Assembly: GCA_021788685.1 (NCBI GenBank)
Contig: JAJYKH010000133.1
Span: 1-7,300, forward strand
Origin: Deltaproteobacteria bacterium
GTDB lineage: Bacteria > Desulfobacterota > Desulfobulbia > Desulfobulbales > UBA5123
Direction: 5' to 3'
Length of the DNA stretch: 7,300 nucleotides
Both the position numbers and the translations under genes were made by a program. The stretch's first letter is position 1. Each line of letters opens with the position of its first letter. Of this stretch, positions 1 through 5,883 are shown piece after piece. A model generated the notes under the pieces. It was given only the letters and a program-made list of their open reading frames with translations, was not told the origin of the DNA and searched no databases.

Positions 1-207
1 GAGTAAAATAATTTTTTGTCGGCTCCCCCCAAGCCGCTCTGCCAATGGCCCACTCTATGCACTTGTTGTTTTCGCGTTTTCACCCGCCGAGACTTGGAGC
101 TTTTTGCGAGATCATCAAATTTCTCCTAGGCACGGTTTTCTCTCGCAATGGTATGTTTCGTGACCTTGCAATTTTTGCACCGGATTTTTTTCAATTAACA
201 CACTCGT
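1..207. other. AT-rich leader upstream of the ATPase gene
   Basis: No supported gene is visible here. One frame is open from base 2 to a TGA at 161-163, but its translation has no recognisable motif and I do not treat it as the end of an upstream gene. The stretch contains an inverted repeat TGCAA-TTT-TTGCA (167-179). An extended -10-like TGGTATGTT (149-157) lacks a matching -35, so I do not call a promoter, although one for the ATPase gene probably lies here. An in-frame TAA at 207-209 sets the upstream limit of the ATPase reading frame. Confidence 0.4.
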
Positions 208-216
208 AAGGAGGTG
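208..216 (+). promoter_or_regulatory. Strong ribosome binding site for the GspE-family gene
   Basis: AAGGAGGTG is a perfect complement to the 16S anti-Shine-Dalgarno core. It lies 5 bases before a CTG codon at 222 and directly after the in-frame TAA at 207-209. No ATG, GTG or TTG occurs in the ATPase frame between the stop and the TTG at 300, so this site is the main argument for a CTG start. Confidence 0.7.
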
Positions 217-221
217 CTCCC

Positions 222-2069
222 CTGACTTCTCATGCGAAAAGCCTCAAAGGTTCCGGCCGGCACCTCCCTCAGCATCCGCTGGATGATGAGGATTACCTTT
301 TGGCGCTCCTAAGGCGCAGGGGGCTGCTTGTAAATATCGACCAGATTCGTTTGGTACGTGACAAAAAATGTCATCAGCGACAGCGTGGCGCCTTCCGGGA
401 GGGGGGCACAGAGAAAGGGCAAGCCGAAGCCCTCACGCTGGTAGATACCATTGTTTCCTTGAACCTGGATGTGGCAGGGGAAAAGGGCGAGCTCCTTACT
501 GAAGAAGCCATCATGCGAGCGGTAGCCGAGGACCTGGGCCTGCCCTTCAAGAAGCTCGACCCGCTGGAGCTCGATCTGGAGGTGGTCACCAAGACCATTC
601 CCAAGCAATTCGCCCTCAAGCACATGCTGCTCCCCTTTGCGGTGAAGAACGGCGTGCTCGAGGTCGCCGTCTACGACCCGGACAGCCGGCAGGTGCTCGC
701 GGAGGTCGAGCGGGCCAACCAGATCAAGATCAAGCCCTACCTGAGCACCAAGAGTGACATCCGCAAGATGCTCGCCGAGTTCTTCGGGTTCCAGACGTCC
801 ATCTCGGCGGCGGAGACCCACCTTTCCGGGCCGGCGGTGGACCTGGGCAATCTCGAGCAATACGTGAAGATCGCCTCCACGGCCGAGGTCAACGGCTCGG
901 ACCAGCACATCACCGCCGCCGTGGACCACATGTTCAATTACGCCTTCGAGCAGCGGGCGAGCGACATCCACATCGAGCCCAAGCGAAGCCACGGCCATGT
1001 GCGGCTGCGGATCGACGGCGTGCTCCACACCGTCTACAAGCTGCCCAAGGTGGTCCACGGGGCGGTGGTCTCCCGGATCAAGTCGCTCGGCCGGCTGGAC
1101 ATCGCCGAGAAACGTCGGCCCCAGGACGGCCGCATCAAGGTGGACCATGAGGGCAAGGAGGCGGAGATCCGGGTCTCCACGGTGCCCGTCGCCTTCGGCG
1201 AAAAGGTGGTTCTCCGCATCCTCGACCCGGACATCCTCTTCCAAGACATCGAATCCATCGGATTCTCCGAGCGGGACCTGGCGGTCTACAAAAGCTTCAT
1301 GCACGCGCCGCACGGGATCGTGCTCGTCACCGGCCCTACCGGCAGCGGCAAGTCCACCACCCTCTACTCCACCCTCAAGGCCATCGCCACCCCCGAAAAG
1401 AACATTATCACCGTCGAAGACCCGGTGGAGATGGTGCACGAGGAATTCAACCAGATCTCGGTCCAGACGGCGGTGGACGTCACCTTCTCCACCATCCTCC
1501 GCAACATCCTGCGCCAGGACCCGGATATCCTGATGATCGGCGAGATCCGGGACCACGAAACCGCGGCCCATGCCGTCCAGGCGGCCCTTACCGGTCACCT
1601 CGTCTTCTCGACTCTTCACACCAACGATGCGGTGACCTCCATCAGCCGGCTGCTCGACCTGGGAGTCCAGCCCTTCCTCATCGGCTCCACCCTACTGGGG
1701 GCCATGGCCCAGCGGCTGGTGCGCCGCATCTGCCCCCATTGCGCCGAGTCGTATACCATCCCGGCCGAGGAGGTGAAGGGACTCGGACTGCCGGTGACCG
1801 AAACCGGCACCCTGACGCTCAGGCGGGGGAAAGGCTGCCAGCAGTGCCGCGGGACCGGCTACCTGGGCCGGTGCGGCATCTTCGAGGTCCTGCCCCTTTC
1901 GGACCGGCTCCGGAAAATGGCGATTGGCTCCGTCTCCGAGGCGGAATTGCGCGAGGTTGCCCGCCAAGAGGGGATGACCACCCTGCGCGAGGACGCCTGG
2001 CGCAAGGTGAAGGAGGGGACCACCACCTGGCAGGAGGTCCTGCGGGTGACCGGGGAGCAGGTCTCCTGA
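222..2069 (+). CDS. GspE/PulE/PilB-family type II secretion / type IV pilus assembly ATPase
   Basis: This is a cytoplasmic hexameric ATPase of the family that powers pseudopilus or pilus extension with an inner-membrane GspF/PilC partner. With the CTG start it is 615 aa, close to family length; a TTG at 300 would give 589 aa. The N-terminal part (about residues 80-185) resembles the T2SSE_N/MshEN domain. The motor domain has Walker A GPTGSGKST (371-379), Asp box EDPVE (399-403), Walker B DILMIGE (435-441) and a His box around STLHTND (His466). A zinc-type tetracysteine is present as CPHC (504-507) and CQQC (539-542), which is typical of GspE/PilB and absent from PilT retraction motors. All catalytic motifs are intact. 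The CTG start is supported by the site at 208-216 and by coherent coding upstream of 300 (LPQHPLDDEDYLLALLRRRG). No gspF, pseudopilin or secretin gene is adjacent, so I cannot choose between secretion and pilus roles. Confidence 0.93.
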   Translation: MTSHAKSLKGSGRHLPQHPLDDEDYLLALLRRRGLLVNIDQIRLVRDKKCHQRQRGAFREGGTEKGQAEALTLVDTIVSLNLDVAGEKGELLTEEAIMRAVAEDLGLPFKKLDPLELDLEVVTKTIPKQFALKHMLLPFAVKNGVLEVAVYDPDSRQVLAEVERANQIKIKPYLSTKSDIRKMLAEFFGFQTSISAAETHLSGPAVDLGNLEQYVKIASTAEVNGSDQHITAAVDHMFNYAFEQRASDIHIEPKRSHGHVRLRIDGVLHTVYKLPKVVHGAVVSRIKSLGRLDIAEKRRPQDGRIKVDHEGKEAEIRVSTVPVAFGEKVVLRILDPDILFQDIESIGFSERDLAVYKSFMHAPHGIVLVTGPTGSGKSTTLYSTLKAIATPEKNIITVEDPVEMVHEEFNQISVQTAVDVTFSTILRNILRQDPDILMIGEIRDHETAAHAVQAALTGHLVFSTLHTNDAVTSISRLLDLGVQPFLIGSTLLGAMAQRLVRRICPHCAESYTIPAEEVKGLGLPVTETGTLTLRRGKGCQQCRGTGYLGRCGIFEVLPLSDRLRKMAIGSVSEAELREVARQEGMTTLREDAWRKVKEGTTTWQEVLRVTGEQVS

Positions 2070-2076
2070 AGCCCCT

Positions 2077-2106
2077 TTCGCAATTTTTCTCCAGGCGGTG
2101 TATAGT
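2077..2106 (+). promoter_or_regulatory. Putative sigma70 promoter for smpB
   Basis: TATAGT (2101-2106) matches five of six bases of the -10 consensus. TTCGCA (2077-2082), 18 bases upstream, matches four of six -35 bases. It begins 8 bases after the ATPase stop codon and would start transcription near 2113, just before the hairpin at 2116-2141. The -35 is weak, so the call is tentative. Confidence 0.4.
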
Positions 2107-2115
2107 GGTTCCACT

Positions 2116-2145
2116 CCCCCTTGCCGACGCCGGCAAGGGGGTTTT
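2116..2145 (+). terminator. Intrinsic terminator-like hairpin between the ATPase gene and smpB
   Basis: CCCCCTTGCCG (2116-2126) pairs perfectly with CGGCAAGGGGG (2131-2141) around an ACGC loop, giving an 11-bp GC-rich stem followed by TTTT (2142-2145). This fits a rho-independent terminator for the ATPase gene with a short T-run. It also lies just downstream of the putative smpB promoter, so it could instead be a 5'-end hairpin or attenuator of the smpB message. Confidence 0.65.
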
Positions 2146-2208
2146 GGTTGCGGGCTTGTTGGCAGGCAGGTTCGTTCTTATCGTTTTCGTGTCGCGAGAG
2201 GTGGGAAG

Positions 2209-2661
2209 GTGGGCGAGAAGGTGGTCGCCACCAACAAGAAGGCGTATCACGATTTCTTCATCGACGAGGTCCTCGAAACCGGCATGGTGCTCAAGGGCTC
2301 GGAGGTGAAGTCGCTGCGGGATGGCAAGGCCAACCTGCGGGACGGCTACGCCAAGGTGAAGGACGGGGAGGTCTTCCTCCACGGCGTCCACATCTCCCCA
2401 TACAGCCACGCCACCTATGATGCCCCCGATCCGATGCGGGTCCGCAAGCTTCTGCTCTCCAAACGGGAGATCCGGAAGCTGATCGGCAAGGTCAAGGAGA
2501 AGGGCATTGCCCTGGTGCCCCTGAAGATTTATTTTAATGAAAGGGGCAAGGCGAAACTGGCCCTCGGCATGGCCCGTGGCAAGAAGCTGTACGACAAGCG
2601 GGCCACCCTCAAGGAAAAGGAATCGAACCGCGAGATGGAGCGGTCCTTCCGCAAAGAGTGA
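2209..2661 (+). CDS. smpB: SsrA-binding protein SmpB
   Basis: SmpB is the small RNA-binding partner of tmRNA. It binds the tRNA-like domain, takes the place of the missing anticodon arm, and helps load alanyl-tmRNA into the empty A site of stalled ribosomes. The 150-aa product is normal for the family. It begins GEKVVATNKKAYHDFF and carries the conserved core GSEVKSLRDGKANLRDGYA. The basic C-terminal tail YDKRATLKEKESNREMERSF (starting at residue 128) is the segment that enters the mRNA channel. The GTG start at 2209 is chosen because GAGGTG (2198-2203) lies 5 bases upstream and family homology begins there. The frame is open further upstream, but that part contains the hairpin at 2116-2141 and does not look like SmpB. 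The gene for its RNA partner, ssrA, begins 65 bases after the stop. Confidence 0.97.
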   Translation: MGEKVVATNKKAYHDFFIDEVLETGMVLKGSEVKSLRDGKANLRDGYAKVKDGEVFLHGVHISPYSHATYDAPDPMRVRKLLLSKREIRKLIGKVKEKGIALVPLKIYFNERGKAKLALGMARGKKLYDKRATLKEKESNREMERSFRKE

Positions 2662-2679
2662 ACGCAGAGAAACAATCGA

Positions 2680-2701
2680 CCTCCGGGGTCTGCCCCGGGG
2701 G
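2680..2701 (+). other. GC-rich hairpin between smpB and ssrA
   Basis: CCTCCGGGG (2680-2688) pairs with CCCCGGGGG (2693-2701) around a TCTG loop, giving nine pairs with one G-T wobble. There is no T-run after it, so it is not a standard terminator. It sits 25 bases before the mature tmRNA 5' end. No clear -35/-10 pair is visible in the 65-base gap, so smpB and ssrA may share a transcript in which this hairpin could affect processing or partial termination. That role is inference. Confidence 0.5.
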
Positions 2702-2726
2702 CGTCACATCACAAACTCAAAACAAA

Positions 2727-3085
2727 GGGGGCGAAACGGCTTCGACGGGGATACGTAAGCTCGGGCTGCATACCGAGGTTCCTGTCACCCTCGTAAAACA
2801 GACGGGACCTAAAGATAGTCGCAGACGACTACTCTTACGCTCTGGCTGCATAGCCAGCGTCCCTCCGGTCCGCTCCCGCGGGGCCGGAACGGGCGTCGAC
2901 TAGCGGGATAGCTTCCGGGTAGCCGCCCGCCGGCCCGGCGGCGAAAAAAAATGGCAGGATAGCGCCCCCGGGGTCTTGGTCCTGGGGAGCCCTCGGGCGC
3001 GATAAGCAGATCAACAGGAATAAGTATGTAGAAGCCTGAAGGGGAGTATTTTCGGACGCGGGTTCAACTCCCGCCGCCTCCACCA
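2727..3085 (+). ncRNA. ssrA: Transfer-messenger RNA (tmRNA), tag ADDYSYALAA
   Basis: This is a one-piece tmRNA of 359 nt including an encoded CCA. The 5' end GGGGGCG (2727-2733) pairs with CGCCTCC (3075-3081) in a seven-pair acceptor stem. Its third pair is G-U, the alanine identity element. Discriminator A3082 and CCA (3083-3085) follow. The T arm is GCGGG-TTCAACT-CCCGC (3058-3074). The conserved 5' block GCGAAACGGCTTCGACGGGG (2731-2750) is present. Translation resumes at GCA 2821 just after AGATAGTC, reads ADDYSYALAA (2821-2850) and stops at TAG (2851-2853). The GC-rich, A-rich stretch between about 2870 and 3000 should form the pseudoknots, which I did not fold in detail. The ALAA ending is the usual ClpXP/ClpAP-type degradation signal. 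An intrinsic terminator follows 12 bases downstream. Confidence 0.98.
2821..2853 (+). other. tmRNA tag-peptide reading frame
   Basis: The codons GCA GAC GAC TAC TCT TAC GCT CTG GCT GCA TAG encode ADDYSYALAA. The resume codon GCA follows TAGTC, the short upstream determinant conserved in tmRNAs and used to set the reading frame. The peptide is added to the C-terminus of proteins from stalled ribosomes. It is one residue shorter than the E. coli tag AANDENYALAA and differs from it in the middle. Confidence 0.95.
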
Positions 3086-3096
3086 TTTTTCTTCAG

Positions 3097-3138
3097 AAAT
3101 CCGGTCAGTTGCCTCCATGGCGATTGGCCGGATTTTTT
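3097..3138 (+). terminator. Intrinsic terminator of ssrA
   Basis: AAATCCGGTC (3097-3106) pairs with GGCCGGATTT (3126-3135), with one T-G wobble. An inner stem TTGCC/GGCGA (3109-3113 with 3119-3123) has a TCCAT loop. The stem runs into six Ts (3133-3138). The position directly after the mature tmRNA 3' end fits. Confidence 0.92.
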
Positions 3139-3490
3139 GTCCGTTCTCAATTGTGCCGGGGGATACCGGAGGCCCGGCAAGGTCTTTACCTCTACCTGAA
3201 ATTCCGCACGAAGTCGGCCTTGATTATTCCGGAAGAGGACATCCTCCGGGCAATAGTCAGCTCCATCTTTTGGTTTTTCTGTATTTTGTTGAAATCAGCC
3301 ATGTCTTTCATCTTCACTGATTATTCATTTTCTCTGGCAATGGGGCGGAGCTTAACCTGCATTTTTGGGCTAGTCAAAGTCGCCGACAGAATGGCCTATT
3401 AGTACGATGCAATAATTATTTGAAATTGCGAAAACTCCTTCTCTAGCATGGGGCCAGTCTGGGGTTTGCAGGCGTGTGCAAAAAAAATCA

Positions 3491-3531
3491 TGCATGCGCA
3501 AGATGTATTTTGCATGCAAAACAAAGTTTGT
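3491..3531. promoter_or_regulatory. Putative operator cluster upstream of the first MFS gene
   Basis: TTTTGCATGCAAAA (3508-3521) is a perfect 14-bp palindrome. The same TGCATGC core occurs at 3491-3497 and 3511-3517, exactly 20 bases apart, or about two helical turns. ACAAAGTTTGT (3521-3531), an inverted repeat with a central G, overlaps the -35 box of the promoter at 3528-3556. This arrangement suits dimeric repressor binding, but no regulator gene is in the window to name the protein. Confidence 0.5.
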
Positions 3532-3556
3532 CACTTCATTTTTTTCGATTTATCAG
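3528..3556 (+). promoter_or_regulatory. Putative sigma70 promoter of the MFS cluster
   Basis: TTGTCA (3528-3533, five of six consensus bases) and TATCAG (3551-3556, four of six) are separated by the ideal 17 bases. Transcription would begin near 3563, leaving a leader of about 110 bases before the ATG at 3672. The -35 overlaps the inverted repeat at 3521-3531, as expected for repression. Confidence 0.5.
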
Positions 3557-3671
3557 GCATTTTGTTATCAACTTTGCCCTGGCATGATTATTGTATTTGC
3601 CAGAAGCCGTAAAAAACATTGCAGCACGTTTTAATCCGGAGTTGAAAAGGCTCTCGCAGGTGAAAACAGAC

Positions 3672-5567
3672 ATGAACACCAACATACGGGCACTAAAGAC
3701 AGAGATTTCCTTTCACCCAGGATGGAAATGGCTCATCTTGTCCACCGTCCTACTGGGCGCCACCATGTCGGCCCTCGACGTGAGCATCGTCAGTGTGGCA
3801 TTGCCGACCCTCAAGACCACCTTTGGCGTCTCCATGGCGGTCGTCGAGTGGGTTTCCATGGCCTACATGCTTGCGCTGACCATCTTCCTGCCGCTCTTCG
3901 GCAGGCTCGCCGATCTCTTCGGCAGGTCGAAGCTCTACAACCTGGGATTTGGCATCTTCTCAGTGGGCTCGCTGCTGTGCGGAATATCCTCCTCGGCCGT
4001 TTTCCTGATCGCCGCGCGCATCATCCAGGCGATCGGGGCCGGCCTTCTGCAGGCCAACTCCGTGGCCCTGATCACCCAGGCTTTTCCGAGGCACGAGCGT
4101 GGCAAGGCCATCGGCGTCCAGGGCGCCGTCCAGGCGATCGCGATGGCGATCGGCCCCTTCGTGGGCGGCGTCCTGATCGCCTCCGTGGGATGGCGGGCCA
4201 TTTTCTATGTGAACATCCCGATCGGCATCCTGGGGACCATCGCCGGCTTGTTGATTTTGCCACCGAAACGCGAGGTGATGAAGAAGGAGAAGATCGATTA
4301 CCTGGGGGCCGCCCTGTTCGCGAGCGGCCTGGCGTCCATCGTGCTCGCCTTCAACGAAGGGGTGAAGCTCGGCTGGAGCTCGCATGCCATTCTCATGTAT
4401 TTCGCTTCCGGGATCGTGCTGATGACCGCGTTCGTCATCACCGAGCTCAAGGTCGAATACCCCCTGATCGACCTCAAGCTGTTCAGGAACCCCACCTTCG
4501 CCCTGGGGAACCTGACCGGCATGATGTCCTATTATGTCCTATTTGCGGTCATGTTCATGCTGCCTTTCTACCTCGAGAAGGTTTTGGGCTACAGCATCGT
4601 TCTCACCGGTTCGCTGCTGACCCCCCTTCTCCTGGCCATGGCAGCGGTCGCTCCTCTTTCAGGCCACATTTCGGACAAATACGGCCCACGGATCATGACC
4701 ACCTCGGGGATGATGCTTTCGGCGTTGGCCTGCCTTGCCCTTCTGCTCGCGGGGCCATCGGTGCAGCTGCCTCTTCTCTTGGTCATCGTGATCCTTTTGG
4801 GGATGGGACTGGGGTTGTTCACCCCCTCGAACAACAGCGCGATCATGAGCGCCGCTCCCGTTGAGAAACTGGGAATGGCAGGCGGCCTCCTGAACATGAC
4901 GCGTTCCATGGGGCTGATCCTGGGGGTCGACATCTCCGGCGGCATCTTCACCATGCTGGAGCACCGGTACCTGGCGGCAAACGGCTATGCCAACGTTCAG
5001 CACGTCTTCAGCGACACATCCATTCCCCTGCCGGTCAAGGATGGCGCGTTCATGCACGGTTTCATCGTGGTCATGGTCGTCCTTCTGGCCGTGAACGTCC
5101 TTTCGGCGTTTCTTTCCGCCGCCAGGAGCGGTGAGAGATATGCGATCATTGATCACGAAATGGCGGGGGGCGTCGTGGTCTCTTCCGGTTTTTTCAGCGG
5201 CTTCGACCAGGAGGCCAAGGGAATCGCCCTGCTCACCATGCTCCTGCTCTGTACCGGCGTCTTCGGTGCCCTTGCCTCTTCCCGGCTGATCAATGAAACC
5301 TCTTTCCTGCCGCAGGCGTCGCCCATTTGCGCGCCCGGACAGGTGCAAGCCCTGGCCAATGCCAAGAAGCAGGCTCTGGCCTATTATGCCGGGAAATACC
5401 ACGATGCGGACGTCCAGGTCAAAGTCGCCTCCCGGGGCGATCACATGGAAGCCGATGTGAGCAAAAACGGCATGCTGGTCGACAGGCTTTCAATCCGCGG
5501 CAAGAACATTACCGAGCACCGCACCGGCGTTGGGGCGTGGATATTTTACCTGCTGAGCAATGTCTGA
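3672..5567 (+). CDS. DHA2-family (EmrB/QacA-type) MFS exporter with extra C-terminal domain
   Basis: This is an inner-membrane proton-driven multidrug or small-molecule exporter of the 14-helix DHA2 branch; the substrate cannot be predicted. It has the helix-1 motif LDVSIVSVALP (D36), motif A GRLADLFGRSK from G77 in loop 2-3, and the antiporter motif C GPFVGG (161-166). The usual 14th helix lies near 463-484, where family members end soon after. This 631-aa protein continues with a linker, a further hydrophobic segment (about 517-537) and a hydrophilic tail to 631 with one cysteine (C553). If the extra segment spans the membrane, the tail is periplasmic. ATG 3672 is chosen because AGGTGA (3658-3663) precedes it and the paralog at 6021 has a similar N-terminus of about 17 residues before WKWLIL. 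A TTG at 3591 would give 658 aa but lies close to the promoter. No EmrA-type adaptor gene is adjacent. Confidence 0.92.
   Translation: MNTNIRALKTEISFHPGWKWLILSTVLLGATMSALDVSIVSVALPTLKTTFGVSMAVVEWVSMAYMLALTIFLPLFGRLADLFGRSKLYNLGFGIFSVGSLLCGISSSAVFLIAARIIQAIGAGLLQANSVALITQAFPRHERGKAIGVQGAVQAIAMAIGPFVGGVLIASVGWRAIFYVNIPIGILGTIAGLLILPPKREVMKKEKIDYLGAALFASGLASIVLAFNEGVKLGWSSHAILMYFASGIVLMTAFVITELKVEYPLIDLKLFRNPTFALGNLTGMMSYYVLFAVMFMLPFYLEKVLGYSIVLTGSLLTPLLLAMAAVAPLSGHISDKYGPRIMTTSGMMLSALACLALLLAGPSVQLPLLLVIVILLGMGLGLFTPSNNSAIMSAAPVEKLGMAGGLLNMTRSMGLILGVDISGGIFTMLEHRYLAANGYANVQHVFSDTSIPLPVKDGAFMHGFIVVMVVLLAVNVLSAFLSAARSGERYAIIDHEMAGGVVVSSGFFSGFDQEAKGIALLTMLLLCTGVFGALASSRLINETSFLPQASPICAPGQVQALANAKKQALAYYAGKYHDADVQVKVASRGDHMEADVSKNGMLVDRLSIRGKNITEHRTGVGAWIFYLLSNV
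4398..4534 (+). repeat. Near-identical tract shared by the two MFS genes (copy 1)
   Basis: Bases 4398-4534 align without gaps to 6741-6877. By direct reading only two bases differ over 137 (GAA/GCA and AGG/AAG codons), and synonymous positions are conserved too. The 60-base tract just upstream (4318-4377 against 6661-6720) has four differences. Sequences on either side diverge much more, including at third codon positions, so the identity is not explained by protein selection alone. Confidence 0.85.
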
Positions 5568-5568
5568 G

Positions 5569-5585
5569 CCGCGCCACGAGCGCGG
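5569..5585 (+). other. Intercistronic hairpin after the first MFS gene
   Basis: CCGCGC (5569-5574) pairs with GCGCGG (5580-5585) around a CACGA loop. It begins two bases after the stop codon and has no T-run, so it is not a standard terminator. It could protect the upstream message from 3' exonucleases, and it lies about 10 bases before the small-ORF ribosome binding site. Confidence 0.4.
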
Positions 5586-5606
5586 GAGAAAGAGAGGAGA
5601 ACTGAA

Positions 5607-5744
5607 ATGAAGACCATCGTTAGATCGACAATTTACAATTGCTGGCGCAGGTTCCGTGCCGAGGGAAGAATTGATGCGAAAGCGGAGCGGACTCCGGCCG
5701 ACCTGGATAAGTTCCTCGAATACTTCAACTTCTTTTTCAATTGA
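5607..5744 (+). CDS. Small hypothetical protein, 45 aa
   Basis: I do not recognise this protein. An ATG at 5607 follows AGGAGA (5595-5600) at a normal spacing of 6 bases and opens a 45-codon frame ending in TGA. The N-terminus is basic and contains CWRRFRAEGR. The middle is charged (KAERTPADLDK) and the end is strongly aromatic (FLEYFNFFFN). There is no signal peptide and no long membrane helix. The gene lies 39 bases after the first transporter gene and is probably in the same transcript. The good ribosome site, operon position and protein-like composition favour a real gene. A role with the transporters is only inference. Confidence 0.5.
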   Translation: MKTIVRSTIYNCWRRFRAEGRIDAKAERTPADLDKFLEYFNFFFN

Positions 5745-5756
5745 TCGGAGCCGGCC

Positions 5757-5861
5757 ATGACGAACAGTGAGCCAAACGCCGGAGCCATCGAGATGGACAC
5801 CAGCCTCTTCGGCCCGGTGCATTGCTACCGGGCCGGACCCCGGCAAACCGCCTGTCCTTGA
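5757..5861 (+). CDS. Doubtful small ORF, 34 aa
   Basis: An ATG at 5757 lies 12 bases after the previous small ORF, with GGAG (5747-5750) 6 bases upstream. The frame begins MTNSEPNAGAIEMDTSLFGP and ends in a Cys- and Arg-containing tail with two cysteines. Its second half is encoded by the stem-loop at 5808-5837, so its composition may reflect RNA structure rather than protein selection. No family is recognised. It may be a leader-type peptide or the front half of a frameshifted gene continuing in the frame that ends at 6024. Confidence 0.3.
   Translation: MTNSEPNAGAIEMDTSLFGPVHCYRAGPRQTACP
5808..5837 (+). other. Strong stem-loop between the MFS genes
   Basis: TTCGGCCCGGT (5808-5818) pairs with ACCGGGCCGGA (5827-5837), giving eleven pairs with one T-G wobble and an 8-base loop GCATTGCT. 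No T-run follows. It lies inside the doubtful 34-aa ORF, about 185 bases before the second MFS gene. A second, weaker hairpin follows at 5937-5959 (CTTC-C-AGCC with GGCTGAAG). Possible roles are mRNA stabilisation, partial termination or control of the second transporter; none can be shown from sequence. Confidence 0.6.
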
Positions 5862-5883
5862 TCCCCTGCGAGCGCTAAGAAAT

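Larger units (their letters stand above)
3139..3671. other. Long non-coding region between ssrA and the first MFS gene
   Basis: About 530 bases without a convincing gene; base composition is more AT-rich than the flanking genes. Short open frames exist (for example 3109-3402), but they overlap the ssrA terminator and have no recognisable motif. The left part has a weak hairpin, TGCCGGG (3154-3160) with CCCGGCA (3173-3179). The right part (3466-3560) carries palindromes and a promoter, described separately. The 3' end of ssrA is a common integration site for mobile elements, but I see no repeat of the tmRNA 3' end and no integrase here. Confidence 0.6.

Noticed and set aside
20..36. Hairpin CGGCT/AGCCG near the window start as a terminator
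   Set aside because: The stem is only five base pairs with a C-rich loop, and no T-run follows it on either strand.
2..163. Open frame that could be the end of an upstream gene
   Set aside because: The translation has no motif, its composition is unlike the genes in the window, and the stretch is AT-rich. The window edge alone leaves it open.
309..1619. 436-codon open frame on the minus strand opposite the ATPase gene
   Set aside because: It lies antisense to a gene with complete family motifs. Its translation is an Asp/Gly/His/Val-rich shadow typical of GC-rich DNA, and it has no recognisable domain.
2098..2208. N-terminal extension of smpB to an upstream start
   Set aside because: The extension is encoded by a terminator-like hairpin and promoter region and would add 37 residues that SmpB proteins lack. 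The GTG at 2209 has a good ribosome site.
3109..3402. 97-codon open frame after ssrA
   Set aside because: It begins inside the ssrA terminator, has no ribosome binding site, and gives no recognisable protein.
3580..3595. Sigma54-like element TGGCATGATTATTGTA before the first MFS gene
   Set aside because: The spacing and GG fit, but the essential GC of the -12 box is GT. No activator gene is nearby, and a better sigma70 promoter lies just upstream.
3591..3671. TTG start at 3591 adding 27 residues to the first MFS protein
   Set aside because: It would start within about 30 bases of the predicted transcription start with no ribosome site, and the paralog lacks such an extension.
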